A DNA stretch of 64,000 bases, taken from NCBI GenBank assembly GCA_041658245.1, contig JBBAAM010000009.1, positions 1-64,000 on the forward strand. Direction: 5' to 3'. How positions within the stretch are numbered: the first letter of the stretch is position 1; the number at the start of each line of letters is the position of its first letter. Shown one piece after another: positions 8,039-17,381 of the stretch. The notes beneath the pieces are model-generated. The model searched no databases and was not told where the DNA came from. It saw only the letters and a program-made list of their open reading frames with translations. Source of the stretch: Fen-1258 sp041658245. Its GTDB lineage: Bacteria; Bacteroidota; Ignavibacteria; Ignavibacteriales; Melioribacteraceae. The position numbers and the translations under genes are program-made.

Positions 8039-9919
8039 CTACTGTAAGCTTAGCCCGACGGTCATTCGTACTTCTCTGCCTGGCATCGGATAACCATCGC
8101 TCAAACGATAACTCTTATTAAATACATTGTTGAGATCCAATCTAAGCATCCATTTCAAATCGAACAAAATCGGATTTACTCCTACGTTCATATTCCAACG
8201 GCTTACATCAGATAAAGCAGCTGTGTTCTTTACATCTACATAACGTTGACTTAAGAATTGATAATTAATATTTATCTCGTAAATATCAATAACAAGCGCA
8301 GTGTTGAAATCTACTTTGTGAAATGGGCGATATATTAAAAGTTTACCATCATTTGCTTTACCACTTTTATCGCGTGCATCCATATATGTATGATTTAATT
8401 CCAACTTCAACTTATTATCAAATACTTTTGTACCGATGTAAGTTTCAAGTCCGCTGGTTTTTGATTTTTCCACGTTCGTAGGCATCCATTTAAAATCTGC
8501 TCTTGGAGCCCAAATGATTTGGTCGGTCATTTCACTAACAAAATAATTCATTCTTATCTGTGTATTGATGAATGGAAGTGTAACACCGTAACCAGCTTCA
8601 ATGGTTGTTCCATATTCAGGTTTTAAGTTTGGATTTCCGACAGTGTATGCATCTTCCGGCCACCACAAATCATTAAAGGTTGGAGCTCTATATGATTTAC
8701 TCCAGTGTGTGCTGATGTTTAATGCGTAAGCATCCGTACTTGAAACCATAAAACTAATTTTTGGACTAAATACTTTATCGAAATCAGAAGGAGCATCATA
8801 ACGAACAGCAGGAACAATAGAAATGTTATCGAAATAGAATCCTACATTCTTAAAACCAAAGTTTGCAGAAAGATGTCCGCTATGTGTGCTGCGGTCTTTA
8901 TCACCAATTGAAGTACTATTAGCATTATCGTGGCGGTAAGCATAACCGTAAGTAAGATTAAGTAAATTTTCTATTACAGGATTATTTTGAGTTAATTCCA
9001 CTCCATAAGCATTTACTTTATGATCGCTTTTTGTCGGTCCGCCCCAAGAATCCGGATCATCGAACCGTGTTCTGAAATATTGATAATAGCTGTTTGCGTT
9101 CAAGTTAGCTTTTCCAAAAACTTCCGGTATGTTGTAGCTTAGATTAAAGTACGAATTATTCGTTCTAAGAAGCGCACGAGGTGTGATTGTTGCAAAGTTC
9201 TTTAATCCTTTCACGCTGCCGGGAGAACCATTTTCTGATTGTCCGAGTTGACCTGTAAAAAGAAGATTAGAATTAGCAGGTAGTTTATAACCGAGTTTTA
9301 CAAGAAAATCATCACCTTTGGAATAATTGTTTTCTCTTGTCTTTTCTGTACCGTCCAATAGGAGATACTTGTAATCACCATCGCTCTGTCTTCGTTTATA
9401 CGATAAATAATAATTGAAATCATCCAATGTGTTTGAAGTATAAACATTATAGAACTGGGAATTGAATGATCCGTAAGTTGCTCTTAAACCTAAATCCATT
9501 TTAGATGTTTCTTTAGCTTTCTTTGTAATGAAATTAACTACACCGCCAACTGCATCAGAACCGTAACGGGCAGAATTTCCGCCGCGTAGAACTTCAACGG
9601 TCTCAATAGCATCAATTGGAAGTGTGGTTACATCGTATCCACCACTCTGAGCATTATTCATTCGTTGCCCATCAATTAAAATTAGAATCTTGTTTGCAGT
9701 TGCATCTCTAATATTAATTTGTCCGGAACGAACATAAACACCGGGAATTGATTTAAGAGCTTCAGCCATATCTTCCGCATTAGTTACTTTGGATAATGAT
9801 TGCGCAGAGATGACTTCCTTGTTAGTCTTCTTTTCTTGTGTTGTCTCTTGCGCAAATAATAATCCGCAAAAAACAAAAGCCACAATTAAAAAAGTTAGAA
9901 ATTGTTTCGTGTTTTTCAT
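8039..9919 (-). CDS. TonB-dependent outer-membrane receptor, BtuB-like
   Basis: A 626-residue receptor with signal peptide (ending CGLLFAQ), a plug domain (about residues 38-150, with ILIDGQRMNNAQ and GSDAVGGVVNFITKK) and a barrel. It lacks the N-terminal CarboxypepD_reg domain of its downstream paralogue (5710-7923), with which it shares many barrel segments such as RAPTFNDLWWPEDAYTVGNPNLKPE. Length matches BtuB (about 600 residues). An AGGAG site precedes the ATG. Two related receptors in tandem suggest uptake of two related ligands, for example intact cobamide and a smaller fragment; this is inference. Confidence 0.88.
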   Translation of the reverse strand: MKNTKQFLTFLIVAFVFCGLLFAQETTQEKKTNKEVISAQSLSKVTNAEDMAEALKSIPGVYVRSGQINIRDATANKILILIDGQRMNNAQSGGYDVTTLPIDAIETVEVLRGGNSARYGSDAVGGVVNFITKKAKETSKMDLGLRATYGSFNSQFYNVYTSNTLDDFNYYLSYKRRQSDGDYKYLLLDGTEKTRENNYSKGDDFLVKLGYKLPANSNLLFTGQLGQSENGSPGSVKGLKNFATITPRALLRTNNSYFNLSYNIPEVFGKANLNANSYYQYFRTRFDDPDSWGGPTKSDHKVNAYGVELTQNNPVIENLLNLTYGYAYRHDNANSTSIGDKDRSTHSGHLSANFGFKNVGFYFDNISIVPAVRYDAPSDFDKVFSPKISFMVSSTDAYALNISTHWSKSYRAPTFNDLWWPEDAYTVGNPNLKPEYGTTIEAGYGVTLPFINTQIRMNYFVSEMTDQIIWAPRADFKWMPTNVEKSKTSGLETYIGTKVFDNKLKLELNHTYMDARDKSGKANDGKLLIYRPFHKVDFNTALVIDIYEININYQFLSQRYVDVKNTAALSDVSRWNMNVGVNPILFDLKWMLRLDLNNVFNKSYRLSDGYPMPGREVRMTVGLSLQ

Positions 9920-9940
9920 GTTACTCCTCCTGTCATTGGT

Positions 9941-11608
9941 TTAGTTTGGTTGTTGTTTAGTTTTTATATTAGTAGAAGAATCCTTAGTGTCTTTCCAGTT
10001 TGTAGGTCCGTTTAAGAGATTAATTTCAGGATGCTGTCGAAATTGATTCCACTTTGTAGCTTCAACCGGATCTACCCATTTGGTTTTTATAAAATCTCCG
10101 TAAGGAGGCATATCTATAAACACAGGATTAGTTATAGAATACATCGGCCATTGTCCGAATGCTTCGGCAAGAATCCAGCCGTCTTTATCTACTACAATAG
10201 TTATGCTATCGCGATAGGTATATGAAGTATCGGTCGTAAACTTCTTAATAATTTTTCCGTTAAAAATTATTCTGACTCCTTCTTCGGATTTTAAGAGATG
10301 TTGATTAGCTAATACTTTTACGGTAATCTTAATTTTTCTATCTCGTGTTACATTTATAACTTCGCCAGGATTTTTTCCATTGATAGTTAGTAAAAGAAGA
10401 GGACCGAAATTCGAAGTAAGAAACAAATTTCCTTTTTTAATAGCGGATTTAATATTCGACTCGGATAATTTTTTGGAATAAGCATACGTTCTTGGATTGC
10501 CTGTTGTGATTGTCCAGTAATATTCTCCTTTTGGATAAGAACTCGTTCCATAAATATCATGACAGTCCGAGCCTGCAATTCCGGAAATCTTATTGCCTTC
10601 ATCTAAATATGAGAACCACGAATGAACAGCAAGTGTGTTGATGTTAGTATGTGCAGTATCCCAATCGTTATAAGTAAATGAATGAGGCGGTTCACCGTTC
10701 CATACTTCAATTGCATCCAAGTTTTTTACTTTGCCCCACGACTTATATCTTCCCGCCCAATCCCAAGCCTGAAACGGATGATTAACCGCTATCAAACCAT
10801 TTTGCTGATGAGTAAGATCAATCATATTTTGTACATCTTCGCTACCGTCAAAAATTGCCCGTGCCCAAATATTCGGATTGCCAACATTTTTCCCGTTCAT
10901 CTTATCAATAAAAGTTTGGTTTAGATGACCGTAACCATTTTCAATTGATGTAGTCGAAGCTTCAGTGGAGATTTCACAACCGGCAATCGGAATAAAATCT
11001 TGTATTTTATTTCCGAGCCATTCTTTTTTTCCAGTATCGGAATTATGATCTGTAAGCATTCCCCATGATAAACCAACACCTTTCATTGCATGAGCGATTT
11101 CCGAAGGATTCTGATGCCCGTCGCTATAAATACTATGATGATGAGTATCTCCGGAGAACCAACCGAGTTTACTCATATCATATAATTTTTTTAGTGTAAC
11201 ATTGTATTCAATTCCATTAAACTCTTTTTCTTTTATGGCAAATTTTTCTTTGACTAAACTCCATTCCGGTCCTTTTGTAATTATTAAAACAATTGTATCT
11301 GCATGAATTTTTACAGAATAATATCCATCCTTTGTAGAATATTTCATTTGAATTAAGTTGTCTGTTCTCCCTTCAACTTTTTTATCTCCGAACGGCATAA
11401 CAACTTTGGTTAATGGATAATACCAGACTTGCACTTGAGCGATCAGAGGTTTGCCGTTTTGATCGGTGATTTTTCCATAAATAACTTGCTGAGAGATCTT
11501 AGGAATTAATATTTCCTTTTTCTGCGGGAATAAATCTGAAGTGGAGGCAACTATGAAAATAACTGCAAACAATAGAAAATTCCTTAGACTCATCTTCCGC
11601 GTAGTCAT
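9941..11608 (-). CDS. Secreted CehA/McbA-type PHP-domain metallohydrolase
   Basis: A 555-residue protein with a signal peptide (about residues 1-29), a beta-sandwich region (about 40-140) and a PHP (polymerase and histidinol phosphatase) fold starting at GDTHHHSIYSDG (His156-158), followed by MLTDHNSD, an IPIAGCEISTE segment, LIAVNHPFQAWDW and SGIAGSDCHD. These are the metal ligands of phosphoesterases and related hydrolases of the CehA/McbA group. It should act in the periplasm. An AGGAG site precedes the ATG, and the gene sits 21 bases ahead of a TonB receptor. A role in trimming a phosphate or ester from an imported cobamide or nucleotide is plausible but unproven. Confidence 0.8.
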   Translation of the reverse strand: MTTRKMSLRNFLLFAVIFIVASTSDLFPQKKEILIPKISQQVIYGKITDQNGKPLIAQVQVWYYPLTKVVMPFGDKKVEGRTDNLIQMKYSTKDGYYSVKIHADTIVLIITKGPEWSLVKEKFAIKEKEFNGIEYNVTLKKLYDMSKLGWFSGDTHHHSIYSDGHQNPSEIAHAMKGVGLSWGMLTDHNSDTGKKEWLGNKIQDFIPIAGCEISTEASTTSIENGYGHLNQTFIDKMNGKNVGNPNIWARAIFDGSEDVQNMIDLTHQQNGLIAVNHPFQAWDWAGRYKSWGKVKNLDAIEVWNGEPPHSFTYNDWDTAHTNINTLAVHSWFSYLDEGNKISGIAGSDCHDIYGTSSYPKGEYYWTITTGNPRTYAYSKKLSESNIKSAIKKGNLFLTSNFGPLLLLTINGKNPGEVINVTRDRKIKITVKVLANQHLLKSEEGVRIIFNGKIIKKFTTDTSYTYRDSITIVVDKDGWILAEAFGQWPMYSITNPVFIDMPPYGDFIKTKWVDPVEATKWNQFRQHPEINLLNGPTNWKDTKDSSTNIKTKQQPN

Positions 11609-11657
11609 GCTATCTATCTCCTTGTTTACAATTTTTATTTGGTTGAGCTAATTGCTC

Positions 11658-12701
11658 TTATTCGCTTACCAATATTTCTGTTAACCTTTCTGCGTAGTTT
11701 TCAAAATCAATATTGTTGACTTTGCTCAACCGTTCCTTTATTTCATTCGGAAAAACATCCGAACCTGAAAATGCACCGGCAATACTTCCAGCAATAGCAG
11801 CGATCGTATCGCAGTCCCCGCCTAAATTCGTAGCCGCTTCTACAGTCTTCATCGGATCGCCGTTGTAATAAACAACAAGAGCTAAAGCCAAAGGAACTGA
11901 TTCAGACATTGCTACACCTGCGCCGATATAGTCATATAAGTCTTGCCATATTTCCTCTTCGGTTTTTCCCGAACGAATAATCTTTAGTGCATACTCTGCA
12001 CGTTTTATTATCGAAGCTCCGTACCATTGTCTTCCCAACTTCATCCCTTCTTCAGCTCCGTACATATAAGCATCAACTATAGAATCTAAATTTTTATCAA
12101 CCATTCCTGCAGAGACAGCACAAGCAATTGCGGAGGCACCTGCTATAGCAATATTTGTATTATGAGTTGGTATACAGATTTCAGCAACGTCTTTTACAAC
12201 CGCATCATAATTCCCGGGATTTACAATTCCTGCAGGAGAAATTTTCATAGCGGCACCGTTTGTATCACCCATCCAGCCGGCTTCATCAATAGAAACTCCG
12301 GAGTCAATCATCTTTAATGCTCTTAGCGAACTCGGTCCGAGAATCAAAGTCTCAAAAGCATTTAAGCTTTTAGCCCATTCCAATAATTTTCTTGCAACAC
12401 CTTCTTTCGTAAATCTTTTCTCTTCAAGAAATAGATCAATAAGTAATAATGTTTGCTGAGTATCATCTGTAATCTGTCCGGCTTTCATACCATCATGAAT
12501 CACATGACCTTTAGGTGCAGGAAGTAATTGCGTGATTCTTTCGGGAAATATTTTTCGAATCATAACCGGGTTCATTAGAGAAGTAGGCATTCCCATTGCA
12601 TCACCGTAAGCAACACCTAATAAAGTTCCATAAACTTTTTTGAAAAAAATTTGTCTCTTTGTTTTACTCATTTTTTCATTTGATAACGTTTGATTTATCA
12701 T
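11658..12701 (-). CDS. ADP-ribosylglycohydrolase (DraG-like) family protein
   Basis: A 347-residue cytoplasmic protein with the DraG-fold motifs: GVAYGDAMGMPT near residue 33, ITDDTQQ near 78, GDTNGAAMKISPAG in mid-protein and NLGGDCDTIAAIAG near 293. These hold the two Mg2+ ions that help cleave the alpha-N-glycosidic bond of ADP-ribosylated arginine or similar alpha-N-ribosides. Its ATG overlaps the EcfT stop (TAATG), so it is translationally coupled to the transporter. Because alpha-ribazole is also an alpha-N-riboside, action on a salvaged lower-ligand nucleoside is worth considering. Family identity is firm; substrate unknown. Confidence 0.85.
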   Translation of the reverse strand: MINQTLSNEKMSKTKRQIFFKKVYGTLLGVAYGDAMGMPTSLMNPVMIRKIFPERITQLLPAPKGHVIHDGMKAGQITDDTQQTLLLIDLFLEEKRFTKEGVARKLLEWAKSLNAFETLILGPSSLRALKMIDSGVSIDEAGWMGDTNGAAMKISPAGIVNPGNYDAVVKDVAEICIPTHNTNIAIAGASAIACAVSAGMVDKNLDSIVDAYMYGAEEGMKLGRQWYGASIIKRAEYALKIIRSGKTEEEIWQDLYDYIGAGVAMSESVPLALALVVYYNGDPMKTVEAATNLGGDCDTIAAIAGSIAGAFSGSDVFPNEIKERLSKVNNIDFENYAERLTEILVSE

Positions 12702-13501
12702 TATAGCCCTCCGATGTTTTTCGATCTAATCCAGAAAGCAATTGCAATTAATATTACTTCAGTAAAGCAAATCAGGTAATCTCTTGTTCTCATTTTTATT
12801 TCATTTAGATCCGTTGTTGTCTTCATTGCCCCGAATCCTCTATTAAGCATTGCAATAGCAAGGTTGTCCGCCATTCTTAGTGAATCAACAATTAACGGAA
12901 TAAGTACTGTTATGTAAGAGCTGACGCTTTTAATTAATCCGCCTTTACCAATTTCGGCACCTCTTGCTTTTTGTGCTTCTTGAATCATTTCTGATTTTTT
13001 TTGCATCGTAGGAATAAATCTTATTCCGGTTGTGATGATAAAAGCAAATTGATGCGGAATTTTTATTTTCTTTAACAACTGTAAGATATCTTCTATCGGT
13101 GTTGTATATGTTACAATGGTAGATGTGATTACCATAATGAAAATTCTTAAGACAAGAGTAATACCGTATAGAAATCCGCCTAGCGTAAAGGGAAATGTTC
13201 CTAATGAGAAAAGTGTTCTTTGATTTGCTTCAGATGTGAAATTACTTGCCGGATAAGTGAAGCCGGTAATTAAGAGCATCAAAATAAAAATCGGCAGCAA
13301 CGGTTTAAGTATTTTTTTTATTCCCGAAAACGGTGTTCTTATAGTGAAAAGAATTACGCATGTACAAAAAACAATTAATAAATTAATTATCGGTGAAAGG
13401 AATACAAACGAGATGATTGTAATAACAAAAAACCCTAGCGCTTTTGTCCTAATATCTAACCTATGAACGTAACTTTCCGAAGGGTAATACTCGATTAACA
13501 T
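12701..13501 (-). CDS. ecfT: ECF transporter transmembrane T component (EcfT)
   Basis: A 266-residue membrane protein with about five to six transmembrane helices and the two short arginine motifs that dock onto the ATPases: QKARGAEIG and LNRGFGAM, both in the cytoplasmic coupling helices. It joins the S component to the ATPases of an energy-coupling factor vitamin importer. It overlaps the end of ecfA by 41 bases and the start of the DraG-like gene by one base, so all three are coupled. A dedicated operon with its own S component marks this as a group I ECF system. Confidence 0.9.
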   Translation of the reverse strand: MLIEYYPSESYVHRLDIRTKALGFFVITIISFVFLSPIINLLIVFCTCVILFTIRTPFSGIKKILKPLLPIFILMLLITGFTYPASNFTSEANQRTLFSLGTFPFTLGGFLYGITLVLRIFIMVITSTIVTYTTPIEDILQLLKKIKIPHQFAFIITTGIRFIPTMQKKSEMIQEAQKARGAEIGKGGLIKSVSSYITVLIPLIVDSLRMADNLAIAMLNRGFGAMKTTTDLNEIKMRTRDYLICFTEVILIAIAFWIRSKNIGGL

Positions 13502-15245
13502 TTTCTTTCCTAGCTAATTGTTCTAATAAGTCATTTTGTAGTTCATTTATTGTAACTGGATAATTTTTGTAGCCGGCACTTCTTAATTCTCCAGCAATAG
13601 TTACACAATCAGGTGCTGTGATTGATGCTGCTTTTAAGATTTCAGATTCATAAAAAACTTTTTCCGGCGGATCATCGAGCATAACCTTTCCGTTTGAAAA
13701 AACAATAACACGATCAGTATATTCGGCTGCAAGAAGCATGTTATGAGTGATCATTAAAATTGTATGCCCTTGTCGATGAAGTTTATCAAGCATCTCCATC
13801 ATTTTATTTGTTCCGTCCCAGTCTTGACCAGTGGTCGGTTCATCAATGATTAAAATCTTTGGTTCCATTGCAAGAACAGTAGCAAAGGCTAATTTCTGTC
13901 GTTCCCCTTTTCCGAGAGTAAACGGATGACGATTTGTAAATTTTTCTAATCCGACAAATTCTAATGCAGTATTTATTCTTACAGATCTTTCTGTTTCTGT
14001 CAAATTCATTCTCTTCAATCCGTACTCAACTTCATCGTAAACTGTCGCTGAGAAAATCTGATGATCGGGATTTTGAAAAATATAACCGACTTCTTTGCTC
14101 AATTGCGCTGTTGTAAGTTGACTAATATCATTTCCATTTATAAAAACAGCGCCGTTTGTTGGTCTCAGCAATCCGTTCAGTTGTTTTGAAAAAGTTGTTT
14201 TGCCTGCGCCGTTCTTTCCGATCAAAGCAACAAACTCTCCCTTATAAATTTTTATATTCAATTCATTTAATACAGAATTCTTTTGCTGATAATAAAATGA
14301 CAAGTCTTTAGTTTCGATCGCAACAGGATTATTATTTGTTGAATAATATTTTTCCGAGCCATTATTTGAAATTTTGAAAGAAGTGAAATTATTTTTTGCA
14401 AATTGTAGAAATTCATTTTTATTTATGAAAACGGAATCTTGATCTAAAAGACCTTGCTTTTGAAAACAATTCCCTATCTCAGAAACTTCAGGAGGACGAA
14501 TGCCGTTTTTTTTGGTTAGAACAATATCCTTAAATAAAGTCGAAGGTCTTCCTTCCCAAACTTTTCGCCCGTTGTCTAAAACTATTATCCGATCAGCATA
14601 TTCTAACATTTCTTCGGTATCATGACCAGAAACTAAAATTGTAACTTCACCTTTTTTCTTCAAGACGGATAAAAGTTTATATATTTCTTCTCTGCCTACT
14701 GGATCTAGTTCAGAAGTGGGTTCATCGAGAACTAAAATTTCCGGTTCCATAGCAAGCACACCGGCAATTGCAAGTCTCTGTTTTTCTCCACCGGATAGTT
14801 CTGATGTAATTCTTTTTTCATAACCTTCAAGTCCGACAGCTTTCAGTGATTTACTAACGACTTCTTTAATCTTTTCTTTTCCAAAAGCAAGGTTGGAAGG
14901 ACCGAAAGCAACATCTCTCTCAACCGTAATACCAAAAATTTGTGTTTCAGGATCCTGCATAACTAATCCGATGAACCGCGCCATTGTTTGAATATGATAT
15001 CGCTGAGTGTTCATAGTATTGGCAATTACGTTGCCTTCGAACTCGCCTTCAAGAAAATGAGGGATCAATCCATTTAAGAGCATCATAGCTGTAGTTTTTC
15101 CAGCCCCTGTTCTTCCCATTAGTCCAACAAACTCTCCTTTTTCTATTTTGAAATTGAGAGTATTAAAAATATCTGTAAGACTATTTTTATACTTAAATCT
15201 TAAGAGATCAACTTGAAGCGAACCTCTTTCAAGTGTTTCAAACAT
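13461..15245 (-). CDS. ecfA: Fused dual-ATPase ECF transporter subunit (EcfA-EcfA')
   Basis: A 594-residue protein made of two ABC ATPase domains in tandem. The first (about 8-240) has Walker A GRTGAGKT (44-51), signature LSGGEKQRLA (150-159) and Walker B LVLDEP. The second (about 308-545) has Walker A GKNGAGKT (343-350), a degenerate signature LGKGERQKLA and Walker B ILIIDEP with an adjacent Thr-Thr. The linker around 250-305 is poorly conserved. Separate EcfA1 and EcfA2 subunits are usual; fusion is a known variant. Overlaps on both sides with cblS-like and ecfT genes show tight coupling. Confidence 0.92.
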   Translation of the reverse strand: MFETLERGSLQVDLLRFKYKNSLTDIFNTLNFKIEKGEFVGLMGRTGAGKTTAMMLLNGLIPHFLEGEFEGNVIANTMNTQRYHIQTMARFIGLVMQDPETQIFGITVERDVAFGPSNLAFGKEKIKEVVSKSLKAVGLEGYEKRITSELSGGEKQRLAIAGVLAMEPEILVLDEPTSELDPVGREEIYKLLSVLKKKGEVTILVSGHDTEEMLEYADRIIVLDNGRKVWEGRPSTLFKDIVLTKKNGIRPPEVSEIGNCFQKQGLLDQDSVFINKNEFLQFAKNNFTSFKISNNGSEKYYSTNNNPVAIETKDLSFYYQQKNSVLNELNIKIYKGEFVALIGKNGAGKTTFSKQLNGLLRPTNGAVFINGNDISQLTTAQLSKEVGYIFQNPDHQIFSATVYDEVEYGLKRMNLTETERSVRINTALEFVGLEKFTNRHPFTLGKGERQKLAFATVLAMEPKILIIDEPTTGQDWDGTNKMMEMLDKLHRQGHTILMITHNMLLAAEYTDRVIVFSNGKVMLDDPPEKVFYESEILKAASITAPDCVTIAGELRSAGYKNYPVTINELQNDLLEQLARKENVNRVLPFGKLRS

Positions 15246-16065
15246 TTAACCGCTTCCTTAACTCCCCAATTAGTGTAATCGGTTTATCTATTTTATCTTT
15301 TAAAAGATCCAATTTGTTCTTTTGTAAGGAGACAAGACAGCAAGTAGAAGGTCCGCCGGATTTTGTAATATCTAATGTTATTCCTTCATAATAGAAAGGA
15401 GAAAGATTAGCGCTCTTTGCAAGTTCCCTAAACTCATGAGAAATTCCTTTTGAACCGATAGGAAGAATATCGTGTATGAAATCGAATGAATTTAATTGTT
15501 TAATAAGTTTGGTGTTCGCTATTCCATTATCTGCATAGTGCACTTTATACTCGGGTGCGGATTTAGGAACACCAAGGCAAACAACAAGATCACCTTCAAA
15601 ACTTCTTCCGGGTCTGAAATCTTTTTTTTCGACAAATCCAACTACAACAACTCCAACTCCTGTTTGATAAGTAACAACATTATCTTCGGTACTTCCGGTA
15701 AGTACAAGATCGCCATTCAATCCGGCTTCCGAGACTTCATCTCTTACACCGCGAATTATTTCTTTCCCAACAGGATCCATCTCAACACAAAGAGTATCTA
15801 CAACTAATACCGGTAGAGCGCCAGATGAAAGCATTTCCATGATTGGAACTCGCGCAGCCAATCGTCCAAGATCATAAGCCGGTGAAAATACAGTATCCTG
15901 TTTCTTTGGACCAATTCCACCATCTGAATCACAAGTAGTAATCATCCAGAAATATTCTGTTAGTTCAGTAATTAATAGATCTCTTACTCTTCGCGTTTTA
16001 AATGCTTCGCTATTATTTTCTTTTTTAAGAACATTATATTTTTCAAGTAGTAGATCAGTTAACAT
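15238..16065 (-). CDS. cblS: PurM-superfamily protein, probable alpha-ribazole kinase (CblS-like)
   Basis: A 275-residue protein with the AIR-synthase (PurM) N-terminal fold. It reads VRDLLITEL, then CDSDGGIGPKKQDTV, an ARVPIMEMLSSGALPVLV helix and LTGSTEDNV, a pattern shared with the CblS proteins of Firmicutes, which phosphorylate alpha-ribazole for lower-ligand assembly of cobamides. It is three bases after the S-component gene and overlaps ecfA by eight bases, the same pairing as CblT with CblS. Alternatives within the superfamily, such as thiamine-phosphate kinase, fit less well because the usual ThiL N-terminal aspartate cluster is absent. Confidence 0.72.
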   Translation of the reverse strand: MLTDLLLEKYNVLKKENNSEAFKTRRVRDLLITELTEYFWMITTCDSDGGIGPKKQDTVFSPAYDLGRLAARVPIMEMLSSGALPVLVVDTLCVEMDPVGKEIIRGVRDEVSEAGLNGDLVLTGSTEDNVVTYQTGVGVVVVGFVEKKDFRPGRSFEGDLVVCLGVPKSAPEYKVHYADNGIANTKLIKQLNSFDFIHDILPIGSKGISHEFRELAKSANLSPFYYEGITLDITKSGGPSTCCLVSLQKNKLDLLKDKIDKPITLIGELRKRLNV

Positions 16066-16068
16066 TTA

Positions 16069-16596
16069 CTAAACCATTTTACTTTTACTAATGATTAAAT
16101 AAGCAGTTATTGCTATGCATATATTTATGCTTGATGCAATGGTAAGCGGTATTATTAATGCTGCTGTAAGTCCGATTCCCCCGATAGGCATTACAAGTAA
16201 AGATGATACGGGCCCATTAAGAAAGACCGCTACTAAAGCTCCCGCCCATAAATGAATTTTTTTAGCTACTAACTCGAAAACCGAAACCCATATTGACATT
16301 TGTACTGCGACGAATAAATGAATCGGAAAACTCAATGGGAATCCGGTCGTTAGTGCAGTTAGCATATGACCGAGAGCAGCGACGATTGCTCCTTCGCGCC
16401 AACCGAAAGTGATTGCAGAAAAAAATGCGAATGCAGCGTCAAGTGCTACTGTTCCCGTAGGGCTTGGAATTTTTATCATAGCACCCACCGCACTAAGCGC
16501 AATGAATATTGCCATTCGAGCAATTCTTTTTGACGACCAAAATATCTTTTGATAATCAATATTTATTTCTTCAGGCGGAATCGGGATTAATGTCAT
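16069..16596 (-). CDS. cblT: ECF transporter S component, CblT-like (alpha-ribazole candidate)
   Basis: A 175-residue membrane protein with about six hydrophobic segments. It carries a VGAMIKIPSPTGTVALD stretch followed by FGWREGAIVAALGHMLTALTTGFPLS, typical of small substrate-binding S components. The N-terminal tail of about 22 polar residues precedes the first helix. Neighbours are the complete ECF energising module (fused EcfA, EcfT) and a CblS-like kinase, so the substrate is most likely alpha-ribazole or a similar cobamide lower-ligand nucleoside. The substrate rests on context and remembered family resemblance. Confidence 0.68.
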   Translation of the reverse strand: MTLIPIPPEEINIDYQKIFWSSKRIARMAIFIALSAVGAMIKIPSPTGTVALDAAFAFFSAITFGWREGAIVAALGHMLTALTTGFPLSFPIHLFVAVQMSIWVSVFELVAKKIHLWAGALVAVFLNGPVSSLLVMPIGGIGLTAALIIPLTIASSINICIAITAYLIISKSKMV

Positions 16597-16603
16597 TAGT
16601 TCA

Positions 16604-17365
16604 TTATTCCATAATATGATTTAATTCAATACTCAACTCTTCACCGTGACGAAAATAAAATTCACTTCTGTCTCCCGGCATAAAAGAACGTGCAACCTCA
16701 ACGATCTCATCATTTTTATTAAAAGTTTTTCTTGTTAAAAGAAATAATGGTGATCCCTTTTTGACCTTTAAGAGGTCTGCTTCGTAGCGGTCGGCTCTAA
16801 CACAAGTTAGATTTTCCGTAAAATAACTAAACGATAGGTTGTACTGTTCTTTGAGAATATCGAACAAAGAATTTTGCGATAAATCAATTTTTAGAAGATT
16901 GGGACAAAAGAATTTTGGTATATAAGAGGTTTGCAGTGCAACAGGTACGTCATTCAGAACTCTTAGTCTTTGAATTCGGAATAACTCTTTACTCTCTTTA
17001 AGCTTAAGATATTCAAGCGTCTCTTTTGTCTCGGAAATTTTTTCAGCAAATATCACTTTGGTTTTTAATTTACCACCGTTCGTTTTGAATTCCGAAGAAA
17101 AGCTAAAGGCATCTGTCAATCCTTTGAAGATTTTTTTCTCGGCAACAAAAGTTCCCTTACCCTGGATGCGAAATAATATTCCTTCTGAGACAAGATCGGT
17201 TATTGCCTGTTTAGCAGTGTTTCTACTAATACATAAAATGTCACACAATTCATTCTCGGAAGGAATTTTTCCCCCCGGTTTATACTTGCCAACATCAACA
17301 TCCTCTTTTATTATCTCTTTCAACTGGTAATAGAGAGGCAGAGCACTTTTTCGATTTATTTCCAT
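16604..17365 (-). CDS. GntR-family transcriptional regulator, HutC/UTRA subfamily
   Basis: A 253-residue regulator. Residues 1-75 form a winged helix-turn-helix (LPLYYQLKEIIKEDV, PSENELCDILCISRNTAKQA, IQGKGTFVAEK). Residues about 95-245 form a UTRA ligand-binding domain (LFRIQRLRVLNDVPVALQTS, PLFLLTRKTF). Such proteins are mostly repressors released by a small metabolite. The gene is second in the large operon, 16 bases after the binding protein, and a matching palindrome lies over the operon promoter (18443-18456), so autorepression is likely. The ligand is unknown; a nucleoside or ribazole-like compound is a reasonable guess. Confidence 0.9.
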   Translation of the reverse strand: MEINRKSALPLYYQLKEIIKEDVDVGKYKPGGKIPSENELCDILCISRNTAKQAITDLVSEGILFRIQGKGTFVAEKKIFKGLTDAFSFSSEFKTNGGKLKTKVIFAEKISETKETLEYLKLKESKELFRIQRLRVLNDVPVALQTSYIPKFFCPNLLKIDLSQNSLFDILKEQYNLSFSYFTENLTCVRADRYEADLLKVKKGSPLFLLTRKTFNKNDEIVEVARSFMPGDRSEFYFRHGEELSIELNHIME

Positions 17366-17381
17366 AATGGCAAATCCGATC

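Noticed and set aside
15238..16065. ThiL (thiamine-phosphate kinase) identity for the PurM-like protein
   Set aside because: The usual ThiL N-terminal motif is not seen and no thiamine gene is nearby; the CblS-like pattern and CblT neighbour fit better.
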